A stretch of DNA of 64,000 nucleotides from Tetrapyrgos nigripes. Taxonomy: Eukaryota > Basidiomycota > Agaricomycetes > Agaricales > Campanellaceae. The notes under the pieces are model-generated. The model worked only from the letters and a program-made list of their open reading frames with translations, had not been told where the DNA came from and searched no databases. This document shows, piece by piece, positions 1 to 9,957 of this stretch; the first letter of the stretch is position 1, and each line of letters starts with the position of its first letter. The translations under genes and the position numbers were made by a program. The DNA lies in assembly GCA_013368315.1 (NCBI GenBank), contig JAACJM010000133.1:124001-188000 (forward strand), given 5' to 3'.

Positions 1-700
1 TTGGTTGGGGGGGTGTGTAGAAGCGTCTTGGACGCTGGCGTGGCGACAAAGTCGATTTTGGATTAATTGAATGAGTAGATACTCTATAGACTCAGAGAGC
101 AGCCTCGAAAGCGATTGCTCCTCGGATTCAGAGAGCAATCGTCGAGCGATTTTTAGTCGTGCGCGTGTAGAGCGTCTTGGACGCTGGCGAGATGCAGGAG
201 GGCCATACTTGATTAGATTGAAGGTGTAGGTACTCTTTCAACTGCAGAGTACAGAGAACAACCTCGAAAACGATTGCTCCTCGGATTCGGAGAGCAACCG
301 TTGAACGATTTTTAGTCTTTCATGTGTAGAACGTCTCGGACGCTGGCGAGAAGAACGAAGTACATTCTGGATTACAAGAAGGCATAGGTCCTCTCTGAGT
401 CCAGAGAGAACCTTCAGCTGGAGCTGCTCCTCGAATTCGTAGAGCAGTCTTTCCGCAAAATTGGTTGTGGGGGTGTGTATAGCGTCTTGGACGCTGGTGC
501 AACGACAAAGTCGATTTTCGATTAATAGAAGGTGTAGACTCTCCCTGGATGCAGAGAGAACCTTTAGCTGGAGCTGCTCCACGAATTCGTGGAGCAATCG
601 TTGAACGATTTTTAGTTGTGCGGGTGTAGAGCGTCTTGGACGCTGGCGAGACGAAGGAGGCCCATACTTCATTAGATTGAAAGTGTAGGCACCAGTGCTG
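1..700 (-). repeat. Palindrome satellite, left block (inverted copy)
   Basis: About five units of roughly 150 bp. The word AGCGTCTTGGACGCT or a variant recurs near 22, 171, 331, 481 and 630. Each unit also holds palindromes of the types AATCGTTCAACGATT, a GCTCC-CGAATTCG-GGAGC hairpin and CTCTCTGGA-CAGAGAG. The block is the reverse complement of about 3420-4090 in the right-hand array, down to the spacer words. The two blocks therefore form a large inverted repeat around the minus-strand gene at 0.7-2.2 kb. The window starts inside the block, so its left edge is unknown. Confidence 0.85.
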
Positions 701-2215
701 TAGATGTCGTACTCGTCATCGTCCTCGTCGTCGCTCCCCAAGCTTATTGCATCATTGTCCTGCAGCCTTGTAACGGCCTCATACGTATCATTGGTGTAAT
801 CGATGATGGGGTTTTGAGAAACAGAGTCATCAACCACCCTACCGTCTTCCGCATCAGAGAATCCCTCCACGTCACCTGCAGCGAGAGAGCCATGGTCTTC
901 AAAAGAAAACATAGAGACATTGTCCAGAGGGATGGAGTCATCCCCACTCATGAGCTCAGTCTCCCTGTCCCAGTAATGCAGAGCCTCTTCTGCTTTGTAA
1001 GGTGCTAATTCCCATTGGTCCAAGTACGCGAGGTACATGTGGTACTGAGGTGGGGTCTTCCTCCACTTTGGAATCCAGTCACCTTGACGAACCGGGTGAC
1101 GCAGCCAATACCGCCCATAACACAACCACTCATACCTCGCAAAGCCAACCGATGGCCCATCGCGATTGTCTTTCTCCGCAATACGGATCTTCTTCTCCCG
1201 GTCTTTCTTCTCCTTCTCCGTCTCCATGGCTTCCTGCTTGATACCATCCTCCGTGATCCGAGCTGTGAATTGCATGTAGGTTTCGCCTCGCTGTTGGTGG
1301 CTGCCAGGGAAAGGGATGGGAGCAAGATCATCAATCTCCTCCGCTTGTGGCAACCTTCCTTCCCGTTCCAGAGCTTCGTTCTTGTCAGCCAGTGAAGGCA
1401 GGTAAAAAGACGTGTATACGTCTTTAAAAGGCGTTTTCGCATTGTCCTCCTCTTCCCAATGAATCCAAAAAGGAACACCAGCTCGAGCAAACCCACATAG
1501 GGCACCAGCCCAGTTCGTGCTGTGACCATGAACAAAAGCTCCTACCCTGAGACGATTGATTTCTGCAGGTCGGCCAACCATGCAGCCCCCACTGGATTAG
1601 ATTTATCCACACGACAAGCCCGTGCCCACCCTGGTTCTTCTCCAGGATTGTCTACATCTGATTGGGTCAAGTTAAGGGAGATGGCAAAAGTGGTCAAGGC
1701 CATGAGAAAGCGGAAAGAGACCTGCATCCTGGAGATATGGTACTGGCAATACTTCGGTTCAGAAAAGGACCTCATATAGTCGTTGTCGGCGGGGAGATAA
1801 AGGTTCTTCCATTGTGGAGTGCGTCCCGCTCGAGCGAACAGAAATCTGTGCAAGTCGCAGAGACTCTTCTCGAGTTGTCGCCAAGAAACAACATCCTGTC
1901 CATGGATCTGATAGCGAATGCCAATCTTTTTGGGAGGAGACCATGAGGCAAGCCATCCAAAAATATTTCCCTCGAAGCTGTCTCGTAAGGTAAGAAACGC
2001 TAACCAAGGGTAAAGATTGTGTAGCCAGTGTGGACTCAATAGCTGGGAGAAGTTACAATCGGGGACATCGATGCTCTGGTAGAATGGGGGTATGCTGGCT
2101 GGAAGTCTGTCAGATGATAGGGACGTCCAATAGAGGGTTTTTTGGCCGGGATGGAGAAAGTGGATGATATCTTTCCGGTTGGGAATGTATCTTTCAACGA
2201 ATCGATGAGATAGTT
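691..2215 (-). CDS. Unrecognised Agaricomycete-type protein, 3' end running into satellite
   Basis: An open frame reads on the minus strand from about 2215 (words YIPNRKDIIHF, FSQLLSPHWLHNLYPW) to 1613. A 50-nt intron at 1612-1563, with a GTGTGG donor, a CTAAT branch word and a CTGCAG acceptor, joins it in frame to a second exon (INRLRVGAFVHGH, RAGVPFWIHWEE). The second exon carries a charged KEKKDREKK stretch, then WLRHPVRQGDWIPKWRK and an acidic DDEDDDEYD tail near 700-740. A VGAF motif followed by a RAG(V/I)P motif recurs in Agaricomycete proteins of unknown function; that is recalled, not searched. The frame stays open into the satellite and stops at 238, so the natural 3' end may have been replaced. 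The start codon is unresolved; an ATG at 2294-2292 would need one more intron. No function is proposed. Confidence 0.6.
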
Positions 2216-2904
2216 GATTATTTTGCTAGGTAAAGTGTTCAGAGTTAGTTTAACGTATAGAGAGTGGGTTCCAAGGGAGTTTACTTGCAGACATTGTGAA
2301 TATACGTCGATCGGGCAGCAACGAGAGAGAAAAACCGGTTCGAAGACAAGTAGAGCTTCACCACGGATTCGTAGGTGGAGTACTACGCGTCACAGTCGCG
2401 AAAGGAAAGAAAGGAGTAGTTCTAGGAAGGGTTAGGAAAGCACTGTACCACGGATTCGCGGATACAGTACTAGGAATAGAGAGGGAAAGGTCGAAGCAGC
2501 AGTAAAGAAGGGTCGATGGTGCGCTACACCACGGATTCGCAGATGTAGTACAAGAAATAGAGAAGGAAAGATCGAGGCAGCAGTAAAGGTTGACGTTGAT
2601 GATGCACTACACCACGGATTCGCGGATGCAGTGCTAGGGATAGAGCGGGCTCTAAGCAGCAGTTAGGTTGATGGTGGTCTCGGACAAAAAGTCGGCCTGA
2701 TGACGAATGCCAATTGGAGGTGATGACTAAGCACAGTCCGTCTCGCCGAACACCACCACTACCACCACTACCGCATGTCTGCATCATCAGTCAAGTGCTC
2801 CCCAAATCTGGGGAGTAATTGGCGCTTTATTTCTGTTAACTATCGGCTCATACAGTCCTCTCTGCTATGAAGAAAGTCTTACCACCAAGAACGGACTTGT
2901 CACG
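2216..2904. repeat. Dispersed hairpins with CACGGATTCG loops, and satellite-related spacer
   Basis: No gene is seen. Four related hairpins lie near 2345, 2440, 2525 and 2600, spaced about 80-95 bp. Each has the core CCACGGATTCG set between complementary arms of the type CTACACC/GGTGTAG. They sit just 5' of the minus-strand gene. From about 2690 to 2870 the sequence resembles 5330-5480: it shares a GTGATGAC word, a CCACCACTACC stretch and a hairpin GCTCCCC-AAATC-TGGGGAG followed by TAATTGG. The copy at 5.3 kb follows the right edge of the main array. Confidence 0.7.
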
Positions 2905-5105
2905 TCTCGTCAGCGTCCAAGACGCTCCCTCATGCCCACAATCAAGATCACAGAACAATTGCTCTACGAATTCGAGGAGCAACTCCAGCTGAAGGTTCTC
3001 TCTGAGTCCAGAGAGTACCTACAACTTCATTCAAGCAGGAATGGGCTTCCTTCATCGTGTCAGCGTCCAAGACACTCCACACCCGCACGACTAAAGATCC
3101 GGTAATGAATACTCTCTGAATCTGGGGAGCATTCCTTTTCGAGGGTTCTCTGTTACTCCAGAGAGTACCTACATCTTCTTTTAATCCAGAATGTACTTAC
3201 TTCGTCTCGCCAGCGTCCAAGACGCTGCACACCCCCGCGACTAAAAATCGGTCAACGATTGCTCTCCAAATCCAAGGAGCAATTGCTTTCGAGGTTGCTC
3301 TCTGAGTCCAGAGAGCAACTGCAGTTGGAAGAAAATCGTTCAACGATTGCTCTCCGAATCCGAGGAGCAATCGCTTTATGGCTGCTCTCTGAGTCCAGAG
3401 AGTATCTACTCATTCAATTAATCCAAAATCGACTTTGTCGTCGCACCAGCGTCCCAGACGCTACTACACCCCACAACCAACTTCGCGGGAAGATTGCTCC
3501 ATGAATTCGTGGAGCAGCTCCAGCTAAAGGTTCTCTCTGCGTCCAGAAAGAGTTTACACCTTCCATTAATCAAAAATCGACTTTGTAGTTCCACCAGCGT
3601 CCAAGACACTATACACACCCCCACAACCAATTTCGTGGAAAGACTGCTCTACGAATTCGAGGAGCAGCTCCAGCTGAGGGTTCTCTCTGGACTCAGAGAG
3701 TACCTACACCTTCTTTTAATCCAGAATGTACTTCGTTCTTCTCACCAGCGTCCGAGACGCTCTACACACGAACGACTAAAAATCGTTCAACGGTTGCTCT
3801 CCGAATCTGAGGAGCAATCGTTTTCGAGGTTGCTCTCTGTACTCTGCAGTTGAAAGAGTACCTACACCTTCAATCTAATCAAGTATGGCCCTCCTGCGTC
3901 TCGCCAGCGTCCAAGACGCTCTACACACGCACGACTAAAAATCGCTGGACGATTGCTCTCCGAATCCGAGGAGCAATCGCTTTCGAGGCTCCTCTCTGAG
4001 TCTATAGAGTATCTAGTCATTTAATTAATCCAAAATCGACTTTGTCGCCACGCCAGCGTCCAAGACGCTTCTACACACACCCCCAACCAAAATCGCGGAA
4101 AGATTGCTCCACGAATTCGAGGAGCAACTCCAGCTGAAGGTTCTCTCTGAGTCCAGAGAGTACCTGCAACTTCATTCAAGCAGGAATGGGCTTCCTTCGT
4201 CGTGTCAGCGTCCAAGACGCTCCACACCCGCATGACTAAAGATCCAGTAACGAATACTCTCCAAATCCGGGGAGCATTCCTTTTCGAGTGTTCTCTGTTA
4301 CTCCAGAGAGTACCTACATCTTCTTTTATCCAGAATGTACTTCCTTCGTCTCGCCAGCATCCAAGACGCTGCCCACCCCCGCGACTAAAAATCGGTCAAC
4401 GATTGCTCTCTGAATCCGAGGAGCAATCGCTTTTGAGGCTGCTCTCTGGATCCAGAGAGCAACTTCAGCTGAGAGAGTACCTACACTTTCAATCTAATGA
4501 AGTATGGGCCTCCTTCGTCTCGCCAGCGTCCAAGACACTCTACACCCGCACAACTGAAAATCGTTCAACGATTGCCCTCCGAATCCAAGGAGCAATCGCT
4601 TTAGGGCTGCTCTCTGAGTCCAGAGAGTATCTACTCATTCAATTAATCCAAAATCGACTTTGTCGTCGCACCAGCGTCCCAGATGCTACTACACCCCACA
4701 ACCAACTTCGCGGAAAGTTTGCTCCACGAATTCGTGGAGCAACTCAAGCTAAAGGTTCTCTTTGCTTCCAGGGAGAGTCTACACCTTCCATTAATTGAAA
4801 ATCGACTTTGTTGTCGCACCAGCATCCCAGATGCTACTACACCCCACAACCAACTTCGCGGAAAGATTGCTCCACGAATTCGTGGAGCAACTCCAGCTAA
4901 AGGTTCTCCTTGCTTCCAGGGAGAGTCTACACCTTCCATTAATCGAAAATCGACTTTGTCGTCGCATCAGCGTCCAAGACGCTACTACACCCCACAACCA
5001 ATTTCCTGGAAGGATTGCTCCACGAATTTGTGGAGCAACTCCAGCTGTAGGTACTCTCTGGAGGGTATTCTCTGTACTCAGAGAGTACCTACAACTTTGT
5101 GTAAT
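2905..5105 (+). repeat. Palindrome satellite, main array
   Basis: About fourteen tandem units of roughly 150 bp (spacings mostly 141-156, one of 235). The anchor word CAGCGTCCAAGACGCT recurs near 2909, 3059, 3210, 3445, 3594, 3747, 3903, 4053, 4205, 4353, 4528, 4669, 4820 and 4968, with small changes such as CGTCCCAGACG and CGTCCGAGACG. Between anchors each unit carries three more palindromes: AATCGTTCAACGATT or a relative, a GCTCCACGAATTCGTGGAGC type, and CTCTCTGAGTCCAGAGAG. Changes often keep the stems paired (ACGAATTCGT against CCGAATCCG). The unit is near 50 codons, so frames stay open across several units and encode a repeated peptide (EQLQLKVLS); I do not count these as genes. Confidence 0.9.
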
Positions 5106-5816
5106 CAAGAATGAAAGTTGTTTCTCAATAGTCTATATCACTACTAGTAGAAATTTATGTACATTGTAATTTCGCTACTTAGCCTAATATACTTTTGTCC
5201 TTACCCTTTCACCTTGCCTGATTGTAAGCACTGGGGAAACTGCCCATAACATCACCCACTACTCCAATCAATCCTATGACAAACTCGAATGGTCTAATTC
5301 AAGCAACCATAACAGATAAAACTTGGCGTGATTAGTCATCATGAGGGAGGTGATGACGAGGCACGCTCCCTCGCCAATACCAGTGCCACCACCACTGGCC
5401 CAGTGCTCCCCGAATCCGGGGAGTAATTGGTGTTTTGGTACTCTCTTTGATTTATCAGCTCTTACTCCTGTTCTTATGGACCCATCCGACACTGGACCAC
5501 TTTGTCTCGGCAGCGTCTAAGACGCTCCTCCACACATCGACAACTAAAAATCGCCGAACGATTTTGTAACCTTCTCCACTTCCATGACCGACAGTACGGG
5601 TTTTCCTTGAGCCCAGGGTACTATCTTTTCTTGTGAGACCCTCGTTCCATCATCGAGTCCGCAACGGTCGTGGGTTTTTACATTCTTAATGGGTCTACCT
5701 AATTTCAACTGGTCCTTATAACTGGCCCTAACCCCGCACCTAATCCCCATCGATACACCGAGAATCCTTAGTGTATCCAACCCCTTCACGCTCCCATATA
5801 CGCATCCGAATCCGGG
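5106..5816. other. Spacer with stray satellite hairpins
   Basis: No convincing gene. A diverged copy of 2690-2870 lies at about 5330-5480, including the hairpin GCTCCCCGAATCCGGGGAG followed by TAATTGGTG. At about 5508-5560 a single satellite anchor (CAGCGTCTAAGACGCT) is followed by ACTAAAAATCGCCGAACGATTTT, the same order as in the array. At 5795-5825 the hairpin TATACGCATCC-GAA-TCCGGGGTGTATA lies directly in front of the next gene, so satellite-type hairpins reach its 5' edge. Confidence 0.7.
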
Positions 5817-5843
5817 GTGTATACTCTATCTGTTCTCCCAGAC

Positions 5844-8582
5844 ATGGTCTCGGGCCCATACTATGAACTTCCTCAGCGATTGTACACTCTTCGCCAATTC
5901 CTCCGAGCAGCGAAACGGCTTGATCGAGCTGTGGTATCCAACCCAGGAAGCAAAATACACGCAGCGCAGTACTATAACCTCCTCATGTGTGGTGTTCTTC
6001 CTGCTGCTTCCGACACGGAGTCTGCACATCAAGCAGTGCTCGACATTACCTCCAACGCGCTACCTGACGATCATGTCATTAGTTACACTCGAGACTATGA
6101 CTCATTCTTAGGCACCGCTCATGACATCCTTTTGGTTGGCCAATCGTTGAGCTTTTATCCAGTAGCAGACCCTACACACACGGTTACCAAATCGATTTGT
6201 CTCAACTACAGGTCTGACGACGGTGTAAGTCTCCGTGCAGTGACTCTGTATTTCTTCTTCGAACTGACTAATTTCCCCTTCCAGACATCAACTCCGCTCC
6301 ATCACATTCCCAACATGCTCCTTGGCTACTGGGGTCACCGCTATATGATCAATATTTTCTTTCCTCGTCTTTTGGACCTCGACAACGATGACAACGCAGA
6401 AGTGGACGCCACCCAGCCTTTGGGAAGAAGTCACAGTCCTAACTTGACTAGGGAGCAAAAGGCGCAGTTCTATAACAAAGGGTTGCGCCCGACCATCAAC
6501 GAACTTCTTCCTCACGACGTTTCGGATTGGCCGGCCGACTTTGCCAGTGAGATGTTCAGAGCTGAAAGGGCACGTGGAGGATACTCCTATCAGACAAAGC
6601 TGTTCCCCGAGGACAAGCTCCACCTCTTTGCACAGACATTGAAACACTTCTTGCTAGTCAACAGAGTAGATTGGGCCCTCGACTTCTTCTTCCTCCACAC
6701 GCTCAGAGGTACAAAACACGCCACTCGTCATGCTTTAGGGCTACAGGAAGCCCAAGATGCCCTGCATAAATTTGTCGCAGATGAGGCTCACGTTGACCTT
6801 ACTCGAGGTACTTGGTTTGTCGACGCTGCTTTGGAATTCTCTAGTGATGAAGACTACTGTCTCCAGTGGAGGACGAGCGGACACGTTCGAGCTGTTGAGA
6901 CCGTCTTTGCTATCCGACGCCAGATGGCTGTTCAGATCACGTCTCTCGGAAGTTCCAAGTACGAGAAGGATCTGTCCAGTCACCTCACCCATGTTTCTGG
7001 ATGCCGCATCACTCCAGGTCCCCAATCTGCCGGTCCTTTCGGTATCCTTTACGCCCAGTTTTACACCAACGATAAGGGGCAAACCTATGCACCAAACGGC
7101 CGCAATCATGGGAAGGCACTTACCATGAAGGAAGCTTTGGGTCCAGATCAGCCTCCCCAGTTCCTGAACCGTCTCCAGGAGTTGTTCACTTCTGCTTCCA
7201 AGAACACCTCGTCTAATGTGAGAGCTGAAGTGCAGGTTCCACTTGAGCATGCTACCACTGTTCTTCAGGACATCGACATGGAGGAGATTCGCTCTGCACT
7301 GTTGGCCTTCAAGCGGAGCGAGTGGTGGTAAGTCACTCCAATGTTTATCATCCTCTTCAGGAGCTGACCATGCTTTTTGTAGGGGTTTACGGTCATACCG
7401 AGCTCAAGCACTTAAAGAAATATTTGAGCTGCAGGCCAAAGGACCCTCAGATGCTCGCATGCGTGAGGAGTCCCTATTGCTCACTGCTGCCTGCCTGTGG
7501 TTGACAAACAGTCTTCATGCAAGACCGGAGGATGGTCCAGCTGCCAAAAGTCTCGCTCGTGCTATACTACCTGTTACCGACGCTGAAAACCACCAAATTG
7601 ATCCTCTCACCCTGCTTTTTAATCCGTCAAGCACTCCCTGTCTTCCAAACGAACCTCCTGGCACTCGCACAGCTGTCCCAGTCGCTCCTTATGGAATGAT
7701 CTTCCTCCGTATTGTCATTTGGACTCAAGCCGTTCCTCGCTTCTTTACTAGACGAGGTCTTTTCCTGAATCAAAACGCACTCAAGGAGTTTTTTGGCCAA
7801 AGTAGTGTTGAGGATATACGGCTCAAGATGCACTCGGCTGGTGTAGTTTCCTCTGCCGAGATAGCAAAGACCAGGGTCATCACCAACAAAAAGCACATTA
7901 CACCCAGGTACATCCCTGCTGACCCGGTCAATGAGGTCAATCTGTTCAATTTGAGCTCCAGAGGCCATGTGCTTCCTCTCCCACCTCCACTGGATGATGG
8001 CCCTGACTTGGAAGGGGATGAGGGTGAGGGTGAGGGCATGGAAGTGGATCCCATGGTCCCACAGGAGGAGGATACCTTTGGCGCCAGTTCGCCCTCAACG
8101 TGATTGCGAAATCTCCCAACCAGCAAAGCCGTCTTAGCCCCTCATGGTTAAAACTTTCTCTCCAGGAGAGACAGCAGGTCATGCCGGAAATCTTCAGAAG
8201 AAGAGACCTTTCGGCCATCTTCAGAGCGTGTCGAATCAGAATTGGTACTGATCAGGAATTCATTCGAACATTTGAGCATTTCTTTCCTCCTCCTGGGAAG
8301 GTCATACCCGCCAAAACACAGAGCTACCCTGGTTGCGTATATTGGCGTACATGGATGGATTGGAATCACTCGAGAGAGTGCGATGAGCACACACTACAGG
8401 CCATGCATAACGAGTTGAAGCAGAAATTCCTCCGTCTTAGGTGGGTTCCCTATGCCCAAGCTGACAAGATGTGGCCCACCTCTGGCAAAGGCAATCTCTT
8501 CACTCGATACCCACCTAATACTCAGGGTGGTGCACCTCAAATCCCCTCTACTTTTTTCCCTACATGGAGAAACGACAGTTAG
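5844..8582 (+). CDS. Large conserved-type Agaricomycete protein, function unknown, with one frame break
   Basis: ATG at 5844 (MVSGPYYELPQRLY). Introns inferred: 6225-6284 (60 nt, GTAAGT to CCAG, with a CTGACTAAT branch word) and 7329-7381 (GTAAGT to TGTAG), the latter joining FKRSEW to GLRSYRAQALKEIFEL. Coding runs to an acidic stretch (GDEGEGEGMEVD) and a stop at 8101-8103. A second frame continues at once (LWRQFALNVIAKSPNQ) to 8582 with coherent sequence (TFEHFFPPPGK, YWRTWMDWNHSR, LRWVPYAQADKMW). It is probably one protein of about 890 residues broken by a frameshift near 8070-8100, unless an unrecognised intron lies there. Large proteins ending in HFFP..G, YW..W and RWVPYA.AD.(M/V)W motifs are, from memory, a multicopy Agaricomycete family of unknown role. 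No catalytic motif is seen. Confidence 0.65.
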
Positions 8583-8853
8583 ACTTTCTTTCTGTATAGA
8601 ACTTATGTAGTTAAAGTCTAATATTAAGATGTGAAACCATAGTGAAGTTGGTATGAGTGCCATCGTCTATGACGTTGAGACATTTCAACCAGTTTTATCA
8701 CACTGTCCCCTTGGCATCACGAAGATTCCGATCGTCCAGGACGCTGGGAGGTTACGAGCGGTTATCGGGTTAGAGTGCCAATGCTTAATTGGCGACATCT
8801 GCGCAATCACGATATTGTATAGGACGCTGGCCAGTTCCATCTGCTTTCGCTTA

Positions 8854-9400
8854 CAGTGCTTTCAGAAAACCTTGTCTTCTGCAGTTTTTTCGTCGATGAG
8901 CGCCACAAAGTAAGCGATGTCTCGCCTAAGTAGCCGCCGCAGGCGTCCATATTTGTATCAAGTTCCTATTACTGTACTGTACAGGGTATTCTGAATTTGT
9001 GTACTCCGATACTTGCTTTCCATGGTCTTTCAGCACATCAGTGAAGACGTGAAAGTAAGGGCACTATGGCTCCTTGAAGAAGAATACATATCCCCTGAAA
9101 TTGCCGATCTTCTCGGTGTTTCACGACGCAGTTTCTCTCGCTGGCGCAAAAATTTCGAGACGTACGGCACTGTTATTCCTCGTTCAATTTATCTGCAGGG
9201 CAGGCCATCCAAAGTCACACCACTAGTACGAGACAACTTGATCTCACTGGTAAAAGAGGCACTGGAACTCTTTCTTGACGAAATTCAGGATGACGTCCTC
9301 AATTACATCAGATCCTAAGCGAGACATCGCTTACTTGGTGGCGCTCTGTGGCGCTCATCGACCAAAAACCTGCAGAAGACAAGGTTTTCCGAAAACGCTG
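8854..9400 (+). mobile_element. Short Tc1/mariner-type element
   Basis: Terminal inverted repeats of about 75 bp start with CAGTGCTTTCAGAAAACCTTG on the left and, read inward, CAGCGTTTTCGGAAAACCTTG on the right. The repeats continue through a shared CGATGAGCGCCAC and AAGCGATGTCTCGC. The element is flanked by TA on both sides (8852-8853 and 9401-9402), the usual target duplication of this superfamily. At 547 bp it is too short for a whole transposase and encodes only an N-terminal DNA-binding domain. Confidence 0.85.
9022..9318 (+). CDS. Helix-turn-helix remnant of a Tc1/mariner-like transposase (98 aa)
   Basis: An uninterrupted frame from ATG 9022 to TAA 9318 lies between the two TIRs. Residues about 6-50 (ISEDVKVRALWLLEEEYISP, then IADLLGVSRRSFSRWRKNF) fit the first helix-turn-helix of the transposase N-terminus. 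Residues about 60-95 (GRPSKVTPLVRDNLISLV, then LFLDEIQDDVL) fit the start of the second DNA-binding segment seen in basidiomycete IS630/Tc1-like transposases. No DDE catalytic domain follows; the element ends 82 bp later. It could be a dead remnant, or a small DNA-binding protein able to bind related TIRs. The recognition is by motif only. Confidence 0.7.
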   Translation: MVFQHISEDVKVRALWLLEEEYISPEIADLLGVSRRSFSRWRKNFETYGTVIPRSIYLQGRPSKVTPLVRDNLISLVKEALELFLDEIQDDVLNYIRS

Positions 9401-9402
9401 TA

Positions 9403-9949
9403 ATCAAAGTTCCTTTGTTCATCTGTGTGAAATCATGATATCGTCTAGGACGCTGGCATGTTATCTGCCGCTGCAGCTGTCTTCCGCCTAATAAAAGTTC
9501 CGTAAACCGTATGCTCTGATCGACTATTCTTTACTCTGCCACGTCCACGACGCTGACATAACTTTGCTCTTTTGTGCTCACATTCCTTCTTCCTTCTTCC
9601 TTCTCGCAGCCTTGATACTGACCTACCTCGTCCTTAGTACCAATGCCCAGCATAACCTGCAGCCTTGATTAGCGATAACGCTAGAAACACCTTCGTCTTG
9701 TATCGGTAGCTGTTACACCTTGGAAAATTCTTAAACGGTTGGTAAGTATTCCATCATGGAAACCAGTTCTCCGTAAAAATTTTACTCATAAGGTATTCTT
9801 TTTTTTTTTTCTTGATCCGGCTGATATCGTCAGGGACGTGGCTGCCATGGGGCTGCACGAAGGATCTAAGGATCTTTCCTTAGCTCTGCAAGGAGCCTCG
9901 TGGCGACCCAGGATATTTTTGCGCCTCATGGTAGCCTCACAGGACGTGT
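9403..9949. other. Non-coding spacer with satellite-type words
   Basis: I see no gene. The words CGTCTAGGACGCTGGCA (about 9443) and CGTCCACGACGCTGAC (about 9542) are single copies of the satellite anchor palindrome. Similar words occur at about 8733 and 8820, and TCTTCCTTCTTCCTTCT at about 9587 is a short pyrimidine run. A T-run lies at 9799-9810. Confidence 0.5.
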
Positions 9950-9957
9950 GGCTGCTT

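Noticed and set aside
3494..3853. Open frames across the satellite (EQLQLKVLS repeats) as a repeat-protein gene
   Set aside because: The unit is close to 50 codons, so frames open by periodicity; no start context, introns or non-repeat domain support a gene.
2905..5105. Regularly spaced repeats reminiscent of a CRISPR array
   Set aside because: Units are about 150 bp, fully repetitive with no unique spacers, and lie in a eukaryotic genome with spliced genes.
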